Shown here: piece by piece, positions 47,953 to 57,118 of the stretch
Numbering within the stretch: the stretch's first letter is position 1
Layout: each line of letters starts with the position of its first letter
Assembly: GCA_013373375.1 (NCBI GenBank)
Contig: JABXHY010000023.1
Location: 62,001 to 126,000, forward strand
Direction: 5' to 3'
Length of the DNA: 64,000 nt
From: Gammaproteobacteria bacterium
Lineage (GTDB): Bacteria; Pseudomonadota; Gammaproteobacteria; Enterobacterales; Kangiellaceae
Program-made: the position numbers and the translations under genes
Notes under the pieces: model-generated
What the model was told of the DNA's origin: nothing
The model's database searches: none
What the model saw: only the letters and a program-made list of their open reading frames with translations

Positions 47953-48061
47953 AGAACATTCTCCCCGTTAACTCTACGAGTAAATTTAATTTGGGCGTCA
48001 GTTTAATCGTTACTTACAGAAATTTGAAATAATTATCAGAGATGACAGTGAAGAAAGGTTA

Positions 48062-48451
48062 TTAGTGAATTAAACGTTGATCGAGCATTTGTGAAAGTAA
48101 CTCAGCTTCTCCTCGTGAAATCGAGCAACTGTGTATTACTTCATCAATCGAGATGCCATTTTTCAACATAGTAGCGGCTTGATCGATAGCTTTATCACTC
48201 ACATGGTTGTGACGTAAATCGGACTGTGTTTTCTCTAGGTTTTCAAGGTTGCTCTTAACTTTAAATAAGCGTCTTCCCAACCCAGCGTTACCGCTCACCA
48301 AAGCGTGTATTTCCAGCGAAAGGCGCCGTATTTGTTTTCGCTGAACTAATGTTTTTCGATAAAGGTACAATAAGGCGACCAATGTAACCAATTGGCTCAC
48401 TAGTAAACCTATCAGTAACGGCCAGATTAGTGTGTTTAGGTCAACATTCAT
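48062..48451 (-). CDS. DUF2802 domain protein
   Basis: 129 residues from the ATG at 48449-48451, chosen because it immediately follows the cheW stop; the longer frame would overlap cheW. It has one N-terminal membrane helix (WPLLIGLLVSQLVTLVALLYLYR), a coiled coil, and a C-terminal helical part with MLKNGISIDEVIHSCSISRGEAELLSQM. It is the last gene of the motility block, in the position of PA1465. Function unknown; it is a steady neighbour of cheW in polar-flagellated bacteria. Confidence 0.85.
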   Translation of the reverse strand: MNVDLNTLIWPLLIGLLVSQLVTLVALLYLYRKTLVQRKQIRRLSLEIHALVSGNAGLGRRLFKVKSNLENLEKTQSDLRHNHVSDKAIDQAATMLKNGISIDEVIHSCSISRGEAELLSQMLDQRLIH

Positions 48452-48452
48452 A

Positions 48453-48956
48453 TTAGTAATCCAAAAACTCCAGCTCTTGCCACTCTTCTTCATCCAAAAG
48501 TTTATTTAGATCGACCAATATAAGTAGTTCTCCATTTTTGTGAGAAACGCCCTGAATAAACTTGGCGCTTTCTTCATTGCCAACATTCGGTGCTAATTCT
48601 ATTTCTGAGGCGCGGAGATAAACAACTTCTGCAACCGCATCAACAAGAATGCCAATGACCTGTTGATTCGCTTCTATAATGACGATTCGAGTAGAGTCTG
48701 AAACGTCTATTGGAGGGAGCCCGAAACGTTGACAGGTATCAATAACCGTCACTACATTTCCACGCAAGTTAATGATGCCTAATACGTAACCAGGAGCTCC
48801 AGGAACTGGTGCAATTTCGGTGTAACGAAGAACTTCTTGAACCTTCATAACATTAATGCCGTAAGTTTCGCTTGCTAGACGAAACGTTACCCATTGCAAA
48901 ACCTGATCGTCGTCTCCTGCTTGAGCAGCTTTGCTTTTAAAGTCATTAGTACTCAT
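48453..48956 (-). CDS. cheW: Chemotaxis coupling protein CheW
   Basis: 167 residues, a single CheW domain: YGINVMKVQEVLRY, VPGAPGYVLGIINLRGNVVTVID and ILVDAVAEVV. It bridges CheA and receptors in the polar array. The DUF2802 gene begins one base after it, and parP ends 169 bases before. Confidence 0.97.
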   Translation of the reverse strand: MSTNDFKSKAAQAGDDDQVLQWVTFRLASETYGINVMKVQEVLRYTEIAPVPGAPGYVLGIINLRGNVVTVIDTCQRFGLPPIDVSDSTRIVIIEANQQVIGILVDAVAEVVYLRASEIELAPNVGNEESAKFIQGVSHKNGELLILVDLNKLLDEEEWQELEFLDY

Positions 48957-49125
48957 TCGTTTGATTCACCTATTCGTCAAAATTCCGTCATCTAAAAACA
49001 GAATCACCACCAACTTAATATCGTTGCAAATCCTGTTCCAAGAGGAAATACAGTGATAAACAACTCGCAGTGAGTGATATTTTATCGCTTTTTAAACTAT
49101 AGACGGTTTTTCTCAAGTCGCTGAA
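48957..49125 (-). other. 169-base gap between parP and cheW
   Basis: AT-rich, no gene. The minus strand holds AGCGATAA (49082-49089), a 6/8 match to the flagellar sigma28 -10 element GCCGATAA, but its -35 region matches poorly. It may hold a promoter for cheW; otherwise nothing clear. Confidence 0.3.
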
Positions 49126-50409
49126 CTACCGATGCTTTTTTTGCTCTTTTCCCTTTTTGTAAAGCAAATTAATTAATGCGTCTACTTCGAGCAAAGCACA
49201 CATAAATTGAACGACCATGCCAGCAAACCATTCCTTCTTGGTTCCTTTTTCTGACCAACGAATATCGTCAATTTCTAGTGTTTTCGCTTCACGAACGGAA
49301 CTACAAGCCAGTGCCCAGCGAGTATCATCCAATAAAATAGCGTATTTGTAATCTAGCTCATCTTTAATCTGCTCATACTTTTCAGGCATGATAAGCTTCG
49401 CGGTGTTGACCAGCATAATATTGCCTTGCTCTGCGGGAATAAGTCCTTCAAACCAGTCAGGCGTGCCGAATATTGGCGTAATATCCTCTTGAGTATAAGT
49501 GTGAATGCCTCCGAGTTTTGCCAAAGGAACCGCCAAAGGAAGCTTTCCAACATCAAAAATTAATGTTTGAAACCTGTCACCTAAAAACTCTTTTAGCTTT
49601 GTTACTTCGCGAGAAACATCTTGCTGCAACAATTCAGTCGCAACCTGATGCTCAACTTCTGGCGGTACAAGAGTCTGTTCTTGCGAATCAAAATTCAGTA
49701 CCTGTTCATTGCTTGGAGAAACAACAGGTGACTCGCTCTTAGCGGTTAACGTTTCATTATCCGAACTATTTTTTAAATCGTTTGAGATCTCGGCTTTTGA
49801 TGTTTCGAGTATAACTTGAGTGGACTCCGACGCCACTTTTGGCATATTAGCCAATAGCGCTTGAACTTGGCTCAGTCGCTCATCAAAGTCGATTTCCTGA
49901 TCGAGGAAATCTTCCCGTTTGACAGCTTGGTGTTGGAGACTGTGATTTTGTGAATTGTCAGAAGGCAGCTCAGCGAAGTGTCTAACCGAATCATTAGATT
50001 TATCGGCAACATTTTCATTAGAAATTCCGCTCTCTTTGACTGATTCATTAATTAAATTTTGAGTTGAATCATCAGCTCTATTTTCAACACTGTCGGCAAC
50101 GTCTTTCTTCTTTGGTAACTCTCGATTGGGTAACTCTCGATTGTCTGAGTCAATATTGGAGCTGATAGATACAGATAACGGCGTTTGTTTTGTGTCTTCA
50201 GTTTCAGCGGCGATTGAGGGAAGCTGTTCGATATCCTTGCCCTCTACATCAGCAGTGGAGTCCTTTTTATTTTCGTTGAAGTTTTCACTTCCAGACTCAG
50301 CACCACCATCCCACAGCATGTCCTGAATAAACTCTTCCATCAAACTCAATTTGTCCGACTGCTTGTGAGATGCGTTCTTGTGAGATAAGTTCTTGTGAGA
50401 AGATGACAC
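49126..50409 (-). CDS. parP: ParP-like CheW-domain protein
   Basis: 427 residues, GTG start with AAGG upstream. A long disordered, acidic N-terminal part (to about residue 270) is followed by a CheW-like domain (FQTLIFDVGKLPLAVPLAKLGGIH, GIIPAEQGN-like loop, YAILLDDTRWALACSSV). Location two bases after parC and sequence context match ParP, which ties CheA to the pole with ParC. The N-terminus carries an SHKN-type triple repeat and the middle an exact 15-bp duplication. Confidence 0.85.
   Translation of the reverse strand: MSSSHKNLSHKNASHKQSDKLSLMEEFIQDMLWDGGAESGSENFNENKKDSTADVEGKDIEQLPSIAAETEDTKQTPLSVSISSNIDSDNRELPNRELPKKKDVADSVENRADDSTQNLINESVKESGISNENVADKSNDSVRHFAELPSDNSQNHSLQHQAVKREDFLDQEIDFDERLSQVQALLANMPKVASESTQVILETSKAEISNDLKNSSDNETLTAKSESPVVSPSNEQVLNFDSQEQTLVPPEVEHQVATELLQQDVSREVTKLKEFLGDRFQTLIFDVGKLPLAVPLAKLGGIHTYTQEDITPIFGTPDWFEGLIPAEQGNIMLVNTAKLIMPEKYEQIKDELDYKYAILLDDTRWALACSSVREAKTLEIDDIRWSEKGTKKEWFAGMVVQFMCALLEVDALINLLYKKGKEQKKHR
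50114..50143 (-). repeat. Exact 15-bp tandem duplication inside parP
   Basis: GGTAACTCTCGATTG occurs twice in a row (50114-50128, 50129-50143), in frame, encoding NRELP twice. Probably replication slippage in the disordered linker. Confidence 0.9.
50362..50400 (-). repeat. Three 15-bp spaced repeats at the parP start
   Basis: CTTGTGAGA at 50362, 50377 and 50392, each 15 bases apart, encoding repeated SHK(N) near the N-terminus of ParP. A small in-frame repeat close to the start codon. Confidence 0.85.
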
Positions 50410-50411
50410 GG

Positions 50412-51203
50412 TTAAGCTACCTTCTCACTATTTCCATCAGACTCAAGTAATTGTGAGGTTAGTTTTCGATATGCGTAACTGCCTCGCGAATCAGGAAAGC
50501 TATGACTAATGCATTGATTCAACTTACTGGCGTCACGAAACTTAGTATCGATTGGAATCACTTTATTCCATAAATGCAAACCAAAATCATCTCGCATATT
50601 TCTCAATGTTGCGATACTTGCCCGTGTCCTTCTATCAAACATGGTCGGGATAATGATGTATTCCAAAGAGTGCTTTTGAGCCTTAGTCACCATATTGATG
50701 GTGTGCATCATTCGTTCGAGACCTTTCAAGGCCAGAAACTCGGTTTGAACAGGGATAATTAATCGCTGACACGCAGCAAGCGCATTGACCAATAAAACAC
50801 CTAATACTGGAGGACAGTCAAACAAAATATAATCGAATTCTGACGACAAATGTTTTGTTAAACCGCGAAGAACCAAACCCATGCCAGGTCTTTGTGCAAA
50901 CTTACGGTCTAAAGTCGCCAAAGCGATCGATGACCCTATCATCGATAAATTTTTGTGTGTGGTCGGTAGAATTAAATTGCTATAGTCAGGGCGCTGATGC
51001 TCTAAAACATGCTCGAAAACATCATATAAACTCCCTTGCAAATTGTCAGGATCGTAACCAAAGTAACTGGTCAACGAAGCGTGAGGATCGCAATCGACTA
51101 GCAGTGTATTAAAACCTTGTTCAGCAAGAACACCCGCAATTGAAGCTGCAGTGGTTGTTTTACCTACTCCACCTTTTTGATTCGCTATGGTCCAAACTTT
51201 CAC
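50412..51203 (-). CDS. parC: ParA-like ATPase ParC
   Basis: 263 residues from the GTG at 51201-51203; a GTG one codon upstream is nearer to AGGAG than is usual. Deviant Walker A IANQKGGVGKTTTAASIAG, Walker B region FDCPPVLGVLLVNA. MinD/ParA-type ATPases form nucleotide-dependent polar patterns; ParC places the chemotaxis array with ParP. It is in the position of PA1462. Confidence 0.9.
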   Translation of the reverse strand: MKVWTIANQKGGVGKTTTAASIAGVLAEQGFNTLLVDCDPHASLTSYFGYDPDNLQGSLYDVFEHVLEHQRPDYSNLILPTTHKNLSMIGSSIALATLDRKFAQRPGMGLVLRGLTKHLSSEFDYILFDCPPVLGVLLVNALAACQRLIIPVQTEFLALKGLERMMHTINMVTKAQKHSLEYIIIPTMFDRRTRASIATLRNMRDDFGLHLWNKVIPIDTKFRDASKLNQCISHSFPDSRGSYAYRKLTSQLLESDGNSEKVA

Positions 51204-51215
51204 CACAGCTCCTAT

Positions 51216-52211
51216 CTAATTCTCATCTTTCTTTTTCTCATCTGGCAATTTCTTGCCTCTTATCAACAAGCCACCGCCGGGTAACTTGATCACTTCATAC
51301 TTTGGTTGCTCCGACTCTTCAGAAACATCCTTTGCCTGTGGTGTTTCAGAATCTTGAGTCTTCTGTTCACTTTTAGCATCAACAATTTTGGAGTCGACTG
51401 TATCTGACGCTTCTTCATTCGCAGGCTCTGTACCAAAAGCAGACTCCGCAACTGCATAACGCGATATAGCTAACGTTACTCTTCGATTTTTTGCGCGCCC
51501 TTCTGCCGTATCATTCGAGGCAACGGGTTTAAACTCTCCATGACCTTGAGCTAACAAACGTTCGGGTACTATCAAATTAGATTGCAATAAACGTACCACC
51601 GCCACAGCTCTTGCGGCGGACAATGACCAATTAGAAGAGAATAAATCGGTTTCAATGGGAATGTTATCCGTATGCCCACGTACCACGACAATCTGTCGGT
51701 TTTTGCGCAATGTTGCAGCAACTTCTGCAATAATAACTTTTGCATTATTAGTTAATCGATCGCTGCCACTTTGAAACAAAAGAGCACTGGTCAAATCCAC
51801 TTCCAGCCAATTTTTTGTTCGTTTGATAGAAACGAGCTCATTGTCAATTAAGTCTTCAAGTTGTTGGGTTAATTGCTGCTCGATTTGGTCAAATTCAGAA
51901 GAAGAAAGATACTCTTGTTCATCATCAATTTTTTCATCTCCACCACCGTCACTAAAGACTTGTTGAGTGGAATTTTGTGCAACTGTTTGGCTTTGATTAA
52001 TTTGACCTTGTTGAATCGGTAATTTACTTTTTGCCGGCGTTTCGAAAGCTGAAACCAGTGACTCGGACAAAATTCGATATTTGCCTTCATTGACCTGAGA
52101 AATTGAGTACATTACGACAAAAAATGCGAACAAAAGCGTAATAAAGTCGGCATATGACACCAACCATCGTTCGGTATTTTCTTCTTCAACTTCTTGGGAA
52201 CGGCGCAACAT
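51216..52211 (-). CDS. motD: Flagellar stator protein MotD (MotB family)
   Basis: 331 residues. The single membrane helix with the proton-carrying aspartate is ERWLVSYADFITLLFAFFVV. An OmpA-like peptidoglycan-binding domain follows (VRGHTDNIPIETDLFSSNWS, LSAARAVAVV, NRRVTLAI). The C-terminal tail is acidic and disordered. It anchors the stator to the cell wall and is paired with MotC. Confidence 0.94.
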   Translation of the reverse strand: MLRRSQEVEEENTERWLVSYADFITLLFAFFVVMYSISQVNEGKYRILSESLVSAFETPAKSKLPIQQGQINQSQTVAQNSTQQVFSDGGGDEKIDDEQEYLSSSEFDQIEQQLTQQLEDLIDNELVSIKRTKNWLEVDLTSALLFQSGSDRLTNNAKVIIAEVAATLRKNRQIVVVRGHTDNIPIETDLFSSNWSLSAARAVAVVRLLQSNLIVPERLLAQGHGEFKPVASNDTAEGRAKNRRVTLAISRYAVAESAFGTEPANEEASDTVDSKIVDAKSEQKTQDSETPQAKDVSEESEQPKYEVIKLPGGGLLIRGKKLPDEKKKDEN

Positions 52212-52216
52212 TTCGA

Positions 52217-52966
52217 TTAACTACTGGTTGGAATAAAGCCATTTAATCGACTTTGAATAACTTTAGGATTTTCGCCTTCAGCGATTAGTGCAACTCCTTC
52301 TATGAACATTTCATAATAAAGTGACTGACTTTGAACAATCGACTTTAATTTATTCGCAATGGGTAAGAAAATTAAGTTAGCAGAGCCCACGCCATAAATA
52401 GTTGCAACAAACGCAGTCGCAATACCACTGCCTAATTGTGATGGATCTGAAAGATTACCCATTACTTGTATTAATCCTAAAACAGCACCGACAATGCCTA
52501 ATGTCGGCGCATACCCACCTAACGCTTCGTAAAACTTAACTGCTTTTAAGCTGTCCTTTTCGCCAACTTCTAAGTCAACGAGTAATGAATCTCTAATTCG
52601 CTCCGGCTCGCCGCCATCAATCAACATTAACAATCCTTTTTTCTCAAAAGAATTGTCGATACGATCAATCTCGTCTTCCAGTCCCAAAAGCCCAGCCTTT
52701 CTCGCAATCATGCTCCATGAAACAATCAGTTCGATTCCAGATTCAGTTTCAATTCTTGGCGTTACAAAACTCCAGGAAAACATTTTTGCAGCGCGTTTTA
52801 ATGTTGGAAGAGTTGTTTGAATGAGCACCGCGCCAAATGTTCCGCCAATAACGATGATAAAAGCAGGAAAATTCAACAAGGAAGTAATGGTTCCACCTTC
52901 GAGAACCTGACCTCCGAATATTGCAAAAAAAGCAAACAACAATCCAATCAGCGTCAAACTATCCAT
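52217..52966 (-). CDS. motC: Flagellar stator protein MotC (MotA family)
   Basis: 249 residues with four membrane helices: DSLTLIGLLFAFFAIFGGQ at the start, PAFIIVIGGTFGAVLIQT, then the pair GYAPTLGIVGAVLGLIQVM and GIATAFVATIYGVGSANLIFLPIANK. The cytoplasmic loop between is charged, as in MotA. With MotD it forms the MotCD stator. Its ATG overlaps the cheB stop by one base. Pseudomonas has MotAB as well as MotCD; only MotCD is in this window. Confidence 0.94.
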   Translation of the reverse strand: MDSLTLIGLLFAFFAIFGGQVLEGGTITSLLNFPAFIIVIGGTFGAVLIQTTLPTLKRAAKMFSWSFVTPRIETESGIELIVSWSMIARKAGLLGLEDEIDRIDNSFEKKGLLMLIDGGEPERIRDSLLVDLEVGEKDSLKAVKFYEALGGYAPTLGIVGAVLGLIQVMGNLSDPSQLGSGIATAFVATIYGVGSANLIFLPIANKLKSIVQSQSLYYEMFIEGVALIAEGENPKVIQSRLNGFIPTSS

Positions 52967-54036
52967 TAGCCTAACGCCTCTTGTAATTTGCCAGCAAATT
53001 GCTCAACTGATAATTCCAGGTTTGAATACCCTGCTCGCTTTACTGACATCGGCATACCGTAAACCACACATGACGCTTCATCTTGTGTCCATACCTGTGA
53101 GCCTTGCTGCCGAAGAAGGCGGGCTCCTTCTCTGCCATCAGCGCCCATACCGGTGAGAACAACCGCTAAAACGCTACTGCCAAAAAGCTTTGCAGCGGAA
53201 GCGTAGGTAACATCAACACAAGGAGCATATTGTAATCGAGCATCAGTATCTTTAATTCTAATTCTAGGCTGACTGGATGATCCTTCTAACAACATTTGCT
53301 TCCCGCCAGGCGCAACATACACATGACCATTCTTCAGTATCGTACCGTCTTTTGCTTCTTCAACAGACAACTGACATAGCGTATTAATTCGTTGAGCAAA
53401 CGCACCAGTGAAAGTTCCGGGCATATGTTGAGTTATCGTAATTGGAACTGGAAATGTCGCCGGCAATGCGGTTAAAATTTTTTGTAATGCTATGGGTCCG
53501 CCGGTTGATGCACCAATGGCTACCAACTTAAAGTTACCTTTGGTGACCTTCTGAGTTTCTGCAACAACACTTCTCGTATCAACTTGTGAGCCTTGCTGAG
53601 CAGAGGGTGCCGAAGCATGACTTGTTGTCGATGACACTCGACTTGAGCCAATCGCTTTTACCTTTTCTCTAAGTTGATTAGCAAGTTGACCACTGGCCTG
53701 AGAAATACCTTCGTAACTTTTCAGCATAAAATCTGCTGCGCCAGCGTCTAATGCATCAAGCGTTAGTTTCGCGCCTTCATAAGTTAACGAAGACAACATG
53801 AGTGCTTTTGTCGGCGCAACCCGCATAATTTCTTTTAACGCCGTAATACCATCCATAATTGGCATTTCAACGTCTAAAGTAATGACATCTGGTTTTAGAT
53901 CTTTGGTTTTTTGAATCGCTTCTTGACCGTTGTTGGCGATACCAACAACTTTAATCTCGGGATCTTCACTTAAAATTTGTGCAACTCGTCGACAAAAAAA
54001 GTTTGAGTCATCAACTACCAGTACTTTTATTGCCAC
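52966..54036 (-). CDS. cheB: Chemotaxis protein-glutamate methylesterase CheB
   Basis: 356 residues. Receiver domain with DD near the start (VLVVDDSNFFCRRV) and the phosphorylated Asp in ITLDVEMPIMDG. The methylesterase domain shows the catalytic Ser in AIGASTGGPIAL, His in TQHMPGTFT and Asp in LTGMGADGREGA. Removes methyl groups from receptors for adaptation. It lies 19 bases after cheA. Confidence 0.97.
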   Translation of the reverse strand: MAIKVLVVDDSNFFCRRVAQILSEDPEIKVVGIANNGQEAIQKTKDLKPDVITLDVEMPIMDGITALKEIMRVAPTKALMLSSLTYEGAKLTLDALDAGAADFMLKSYEGISQASGQLANQLREKVKAIGSSRVSSTTSHASAPSAQQGSQVDTRSVVAETQKVTKGNFKLVAIGASTGGPIALQKILTALPATFPVPITITQHMPGTFTGAFAQRINTLCQLSVEEAKDGTILKNGHVYVAPGGKQMLLEGSSSQPRIRIKDTDARLQYAPCVDVTYASAAKLFGSSVLAVVLTGMGADGREGARLLRQQGSQVWTQDEASCVVYGMPMSVKRAGYSNLELSVEQFAGKLQEALG

Positions 54037-54055
54037 AATAGCTCCCCTGCTTTAA

Positions 54056-56350
54056 TTATGAGCGCTTGGCGTAGAATTTTAAAAGACTCGGAACATCGAG
54101 AATTAAAGCAATACCACCATCAGAGGTGATGGTCGCGCCTGCCATTCCTGGTGTTCCATGTAACGATTTTCCAAGTGGTTTTATCACGACCTCTTCTTGT
54201 CCAATTAAGGCATCCACCACAAATCCAACCTTGTGTGTGCCCACCTGGACGATTACGACATGTCCAGTTTTCGACTTACTGCTTGAATTAGTGCTGTTTC
54301 TTGCTAGCCAACGATCGAGATAAAATAAAGGTAGGGCTTTTTCTCGCACAATGACCGTCTCTTGACCATCAACGACGTTTGTTTTTGTTAAGTCTAGATG
54401 AAAAATTTCGTTCACACTTGCCAGGGGTAAAGCAAAAACTTGTTCTCCAACGGTTACCATTAGAGTTGGTAATATGGCTAAAGTAAGTGGAACTTTAATT
54501 AATATTGTTGTTCCTCTTCCAAGTTCTGAGTTGATTGTAAGACTACCGTTTAATTGCGTGATTTTGGTCTTCACGACATCCATGCCAACACCACGACCAG
54601 AAACGTCGGATATTTCTTCTTTCGTGGAAAACCCAGCCATGAAAATCAAATTAAAGGCTTCAGTATCGTTTAGTCGGTCAGCTTGATCAGAATCCATTAA
54701 TCCTTTTTCAACTGCCTTTTTACGAAGAGCTACGGGATCCATACCTTTTCCATCATCTTCGATTGACAGTAAAATATGATCGCCTTCTTGCGCAGCTGAC
54801 AATACAATTTTCCCAGTTCGTGGTTTACCCGCTTGTACTCTTACATCAGGACTTTCAACACCATGATCAACAGAGTTTCTCACTAAATGAACTAAAGGAT
54901 CGGCAAGCGCTTCTACTAAATTTTTATCTAAGTCGGTTTCTTCTCCAACCAAACTTAATGAGATTTCTTTCTTTAAACTACGAGCTAAATCTCGAACCAC
55001 TCTGGGAAAGCGACCAAATACTTTTTTAATGGGTTGCATTCGAGTTTTCATTACGGAACCTTGCAAGTCCGATGTTACGACATCCAAGGTAGCTACTGCT
55101 TTATTTAACTCTTCATCTTGATAGTTTTGGCCCAGCATTTTTAGCCGGTTTCTGGCTAAGACTAATTCTCCAACCATATTCATAATATCGTCGAGACGAG
55201 CAGTGTCGACTCGAACGGTAGATTCAGCTGCCATCGCCCCAGGTTTTGCAGGCGCCGCTGCTTTTGGTTTAACTTCTGCTTTTGCATCAGATTTATCTAT
55301 TGCAGATGATGGCGCCGGTCTTGTTTTTTTTGGTGTTTCTTTTTGAGGTATTTGTTTACTAGAGCTTGCCTGTTGCGACGCAGGTTTCACTGAAGCAGAG
55401 TCTGCTGCTTTTGCTGCGTCAGAGGATTTAGTATTTTGATTTTCTGTTTTTGGTTTTTGACTCTCAATGGAAGCACTGCTGTTCGGAGCACCTTCACCTG
55501 ACGCACCAGGACCTTTACCTGTTCCGTGGATCTGATCAAGCAATGCTTCAAATTCATCGTCCGATATAGCATCATCACTTGGCGCCGTTTTTGAGCTCGA
55601 ACTCGACTCCTTTGCAGATGCATTACTCGCTTGTCCTGTTGGAGCACCTTTGCCGTGCAACTCGTCCAGTAGAGCTTCAAACTCTTCATCACTTATTTCA
55701 TCTGCAGAATTCGAGGCAGGCTTTGCTGGTTGAGCGTTTTGAGCATCCGTTTCTTTTTTATCTGCTTTTGAATCTGAAGAACCACCAACCGCACCACCAA
55801 CCGCACCACCACCATGAATTTCATCCAGTAAAGCTTCAAATTCGTCATCGGTAATTTCATCAGAACCGCTAGCGGACACCGAACTTTCTTCCTCCGACGG
55901 AAAATCGTCTGGTGGCAATTCTGGTTCATTTGTTTCAACAATCGGTTGTGAAGAGCCGTCATCTGCATGAGCAAAATGTTCGAGGGTTTGAAGTAATGAC
56001 GCAGGTGCTGGCGTTGGCTCTTCACCCGCTTTAACCTGATCAAACATTTCATTAACAAAGTCTAATGCTTGAAGCACGGCATCCATTAAGTCGGAAGAGG
56101 CAACTCTTCCGCCATTTCGTAAAATATCAAATATATTTTCGGTGACATGGCAAACTTCAACCATTGCTGTCAGATTTAAAAAGCCTGCGCCGCCTTTAAC
56201 AGTGTGAAAGCCCCTGAAAATAGCATTTAACAGATCCATATCCTGAGGATCATTCTCGAGTTGCACAAGCTGCTCAGAAAGAGTTTCCAGAATTTCACTG
56301 GCTTCGATTAGAAAGTCCTGTAAGATTTCTTCATCAGCGTCGATAGCCAT
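54056..56350 (-). CDS. cheA: Chemotaxis histidine kinase CheA with triplicated acidic motif
   Basis: 764 residues. HPt domain with the phosphorylated His 49 in FRGFHTVKGGAGF; a long linker in place of a folded P2 domain; dimerisation, catalytic ATPase (HLVRNSVDHG N box, DDGKGMDP, GRGVGMDVVKTKI) and CheW-like domains. The linker carries three near-identical copies, ITDDEFEALLDEIHG (166-180), ISDEEFEALLDELHG (219-233) and ISDDEFEALLDQIHG (262-276). This is probably the localisation (LID-like) module that ParP binds in Vibrio CheA, repeated. Kinase core is intact. Confidence 0.95.
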   Translation of the reverse strand: MAIDADEEILQDFLIEASEILETLSEQLVQLENDPQDMDLLNAIFRGFHTVKGGAGFLNLTAMVEVCHVTENIFDILRNGGRVASSDLMDAVLQALDFVNEMFDQVKAGEEPTPAPASLLQTLEHFAHADDGSSQPIVETNEPELPPDDFPSEEESSVSASGSDEITDDEFEALLDEIHGGGAVGGAVGGSSDSKADKKETDAQNAQPAKPASNSADEISDEEFEALLDELHGKGAPTGQASNASAKESSSSSKTAPSDDAISDDEFEALLDQIHGTGKGPGASGEGAPNSSASIESQKPKTENQNTKSSDAAKAADSASVKPASQQASSSKQIPQKETPKKTRPAPSSAIDKSDAKAEVKPKAAAPAKPGAMAAESTVRVDTARLDDIMNMVGELVLARNRLKMLGQNYQDEELNKAVATLDVVTSDLQGSVMKTRMQPIKKVFGRFPRVVRDLARSLKKEISLSLVGEETDLDKNLVEALADPLVHLVRNSVDHGVESPDVRVQAGKPRTGKIVLSAAQEGDHILLSIEDDGKGMDPVALRKKAVEKGLMDSDQADRLNDTEAFNLIFMAGFSTKEEISDVSGRGVGMDVVKTKITQLNGSLTINSELGRGTTILIKVPLTLAILPTLMVTVGEQVFALPLASVNEIFHLDLTKTNVVDGQETVIVREKALPLFYLDRWLARNSTNSSSKSKTGHVVIVQVGTHKVGFVVDALIGQEEVVIKPLGKSLHGTPGMAGATITSDGGIALILDVPSLLKFYAKRS

Positions 56351-56362
56351 TAAGCAGCTCCT

Positions 56363-57106
56363 CTAAAAACCTAAGCTGGAAAGAAGATCGTCAACATCGT
56401 CTTGATTTGTCAAAACATCTTCTCGATTTTTATCAACCACAGGTCCTTCGACTCCGGTCACTTTTTTAGTTTGTTGCTGCGCCTTATTGTATTCATCCAC
56501 TCGGCCGAACATTTTCACTAGCTCGACTAAATTTTCTTCTACTTCCTGAACTAACGTAATAACCTTTCTAATTACCTGACCAGTTAAATCCTGATAATCT
56601 TGAGCCATCAACACATCAGTCAACAATCCATTAAGTTGTGTTGAATCGGACGAAACAGACTTAAGAAAAGTTTCGACTCTACCTGCGAGTTTACGAAACT
56701 CGCCTGGCTTTAACTCTCTGCGATACAAACGTTCCCAGTCTTCCAATAAATCATTTGCGGTGGTTTGAATGTTCTGTGAAATTGGTAAGCATTCTTCAAC
56801 CGAATCCATGGTTTTATTCGCTGCGTTTTCAGTTGTTTCAATAACATAATTGAGACGCTGCTTGGCATCAGGAATATCCTGCGCAGCAAGCCCCGCAATT
56901 TTATTATCCAATTGAAAATTAGAGAGCGCTTCATGAAGCTGACGCGTGAGTTTGCCTACTTCGACAAATAAGCTTGCTTCTCTGATTTGCGATAAGCTAT
57001 CGATGGCTTCTCTTGCATCTGATACTCGCCCTTCTTCCAAGCACTTAATTAAATGGCGTGCTTGCTCTAAGGTGACATCGGCCATCAGTTTGTCTTGAGT
57101 CTCCAT
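56363..57106 (-). CDS. cheZ: Chemotaxis phosphatase CheZ
   Basis: 247 residues, a long helical hairpin. The catalytic region is QDYQDLTGQVIRKV with the glutamine that acts on CheY-P, and the C-terminal peptide DDVDDLLSSLGF binds CheY. Speeds dephosphorylation of CheY. Lies between cheY and cheA with 12-base gaps. Confidence 0.96.
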   Translation of the reverse strand: METQDKLMADVTLEQARHLIKCLEEGRVSDAREAIDSLSQIREASLFVEVGKLTRQLHEALSNFQLDNKIAGLAAQDIPDAKQRLNYVIETTENAANKTMDSVEECLPISQNIQTTANDLLEDWERLYRRELKPGEFRKLAGRVETFLKSVSSDSTQLNGLLTDVLMAQDYQDLTGQVIRKVITLVQEVEENLVELVKMFGRVDEYNKAQQQTKKVTGVEGPVVDKNREDVLTNQDDVDDLLSSLGF

Positions 57107-57118
57107 ACTGATGCTCCG

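Noticed and set aside
49082-49089. Sigma28-type -10 element AGCGATAA before cheW
   Set aside because: The -35 region matches only about half the consensus, so I keep it as a weak possibility only.
55780-55815. Short CACCACCAACCG direct repeats in cheA
   Set aside because: These encode a Gly/Ala linker and are ordinary codon repetition, not a CRISPR or mobile element.
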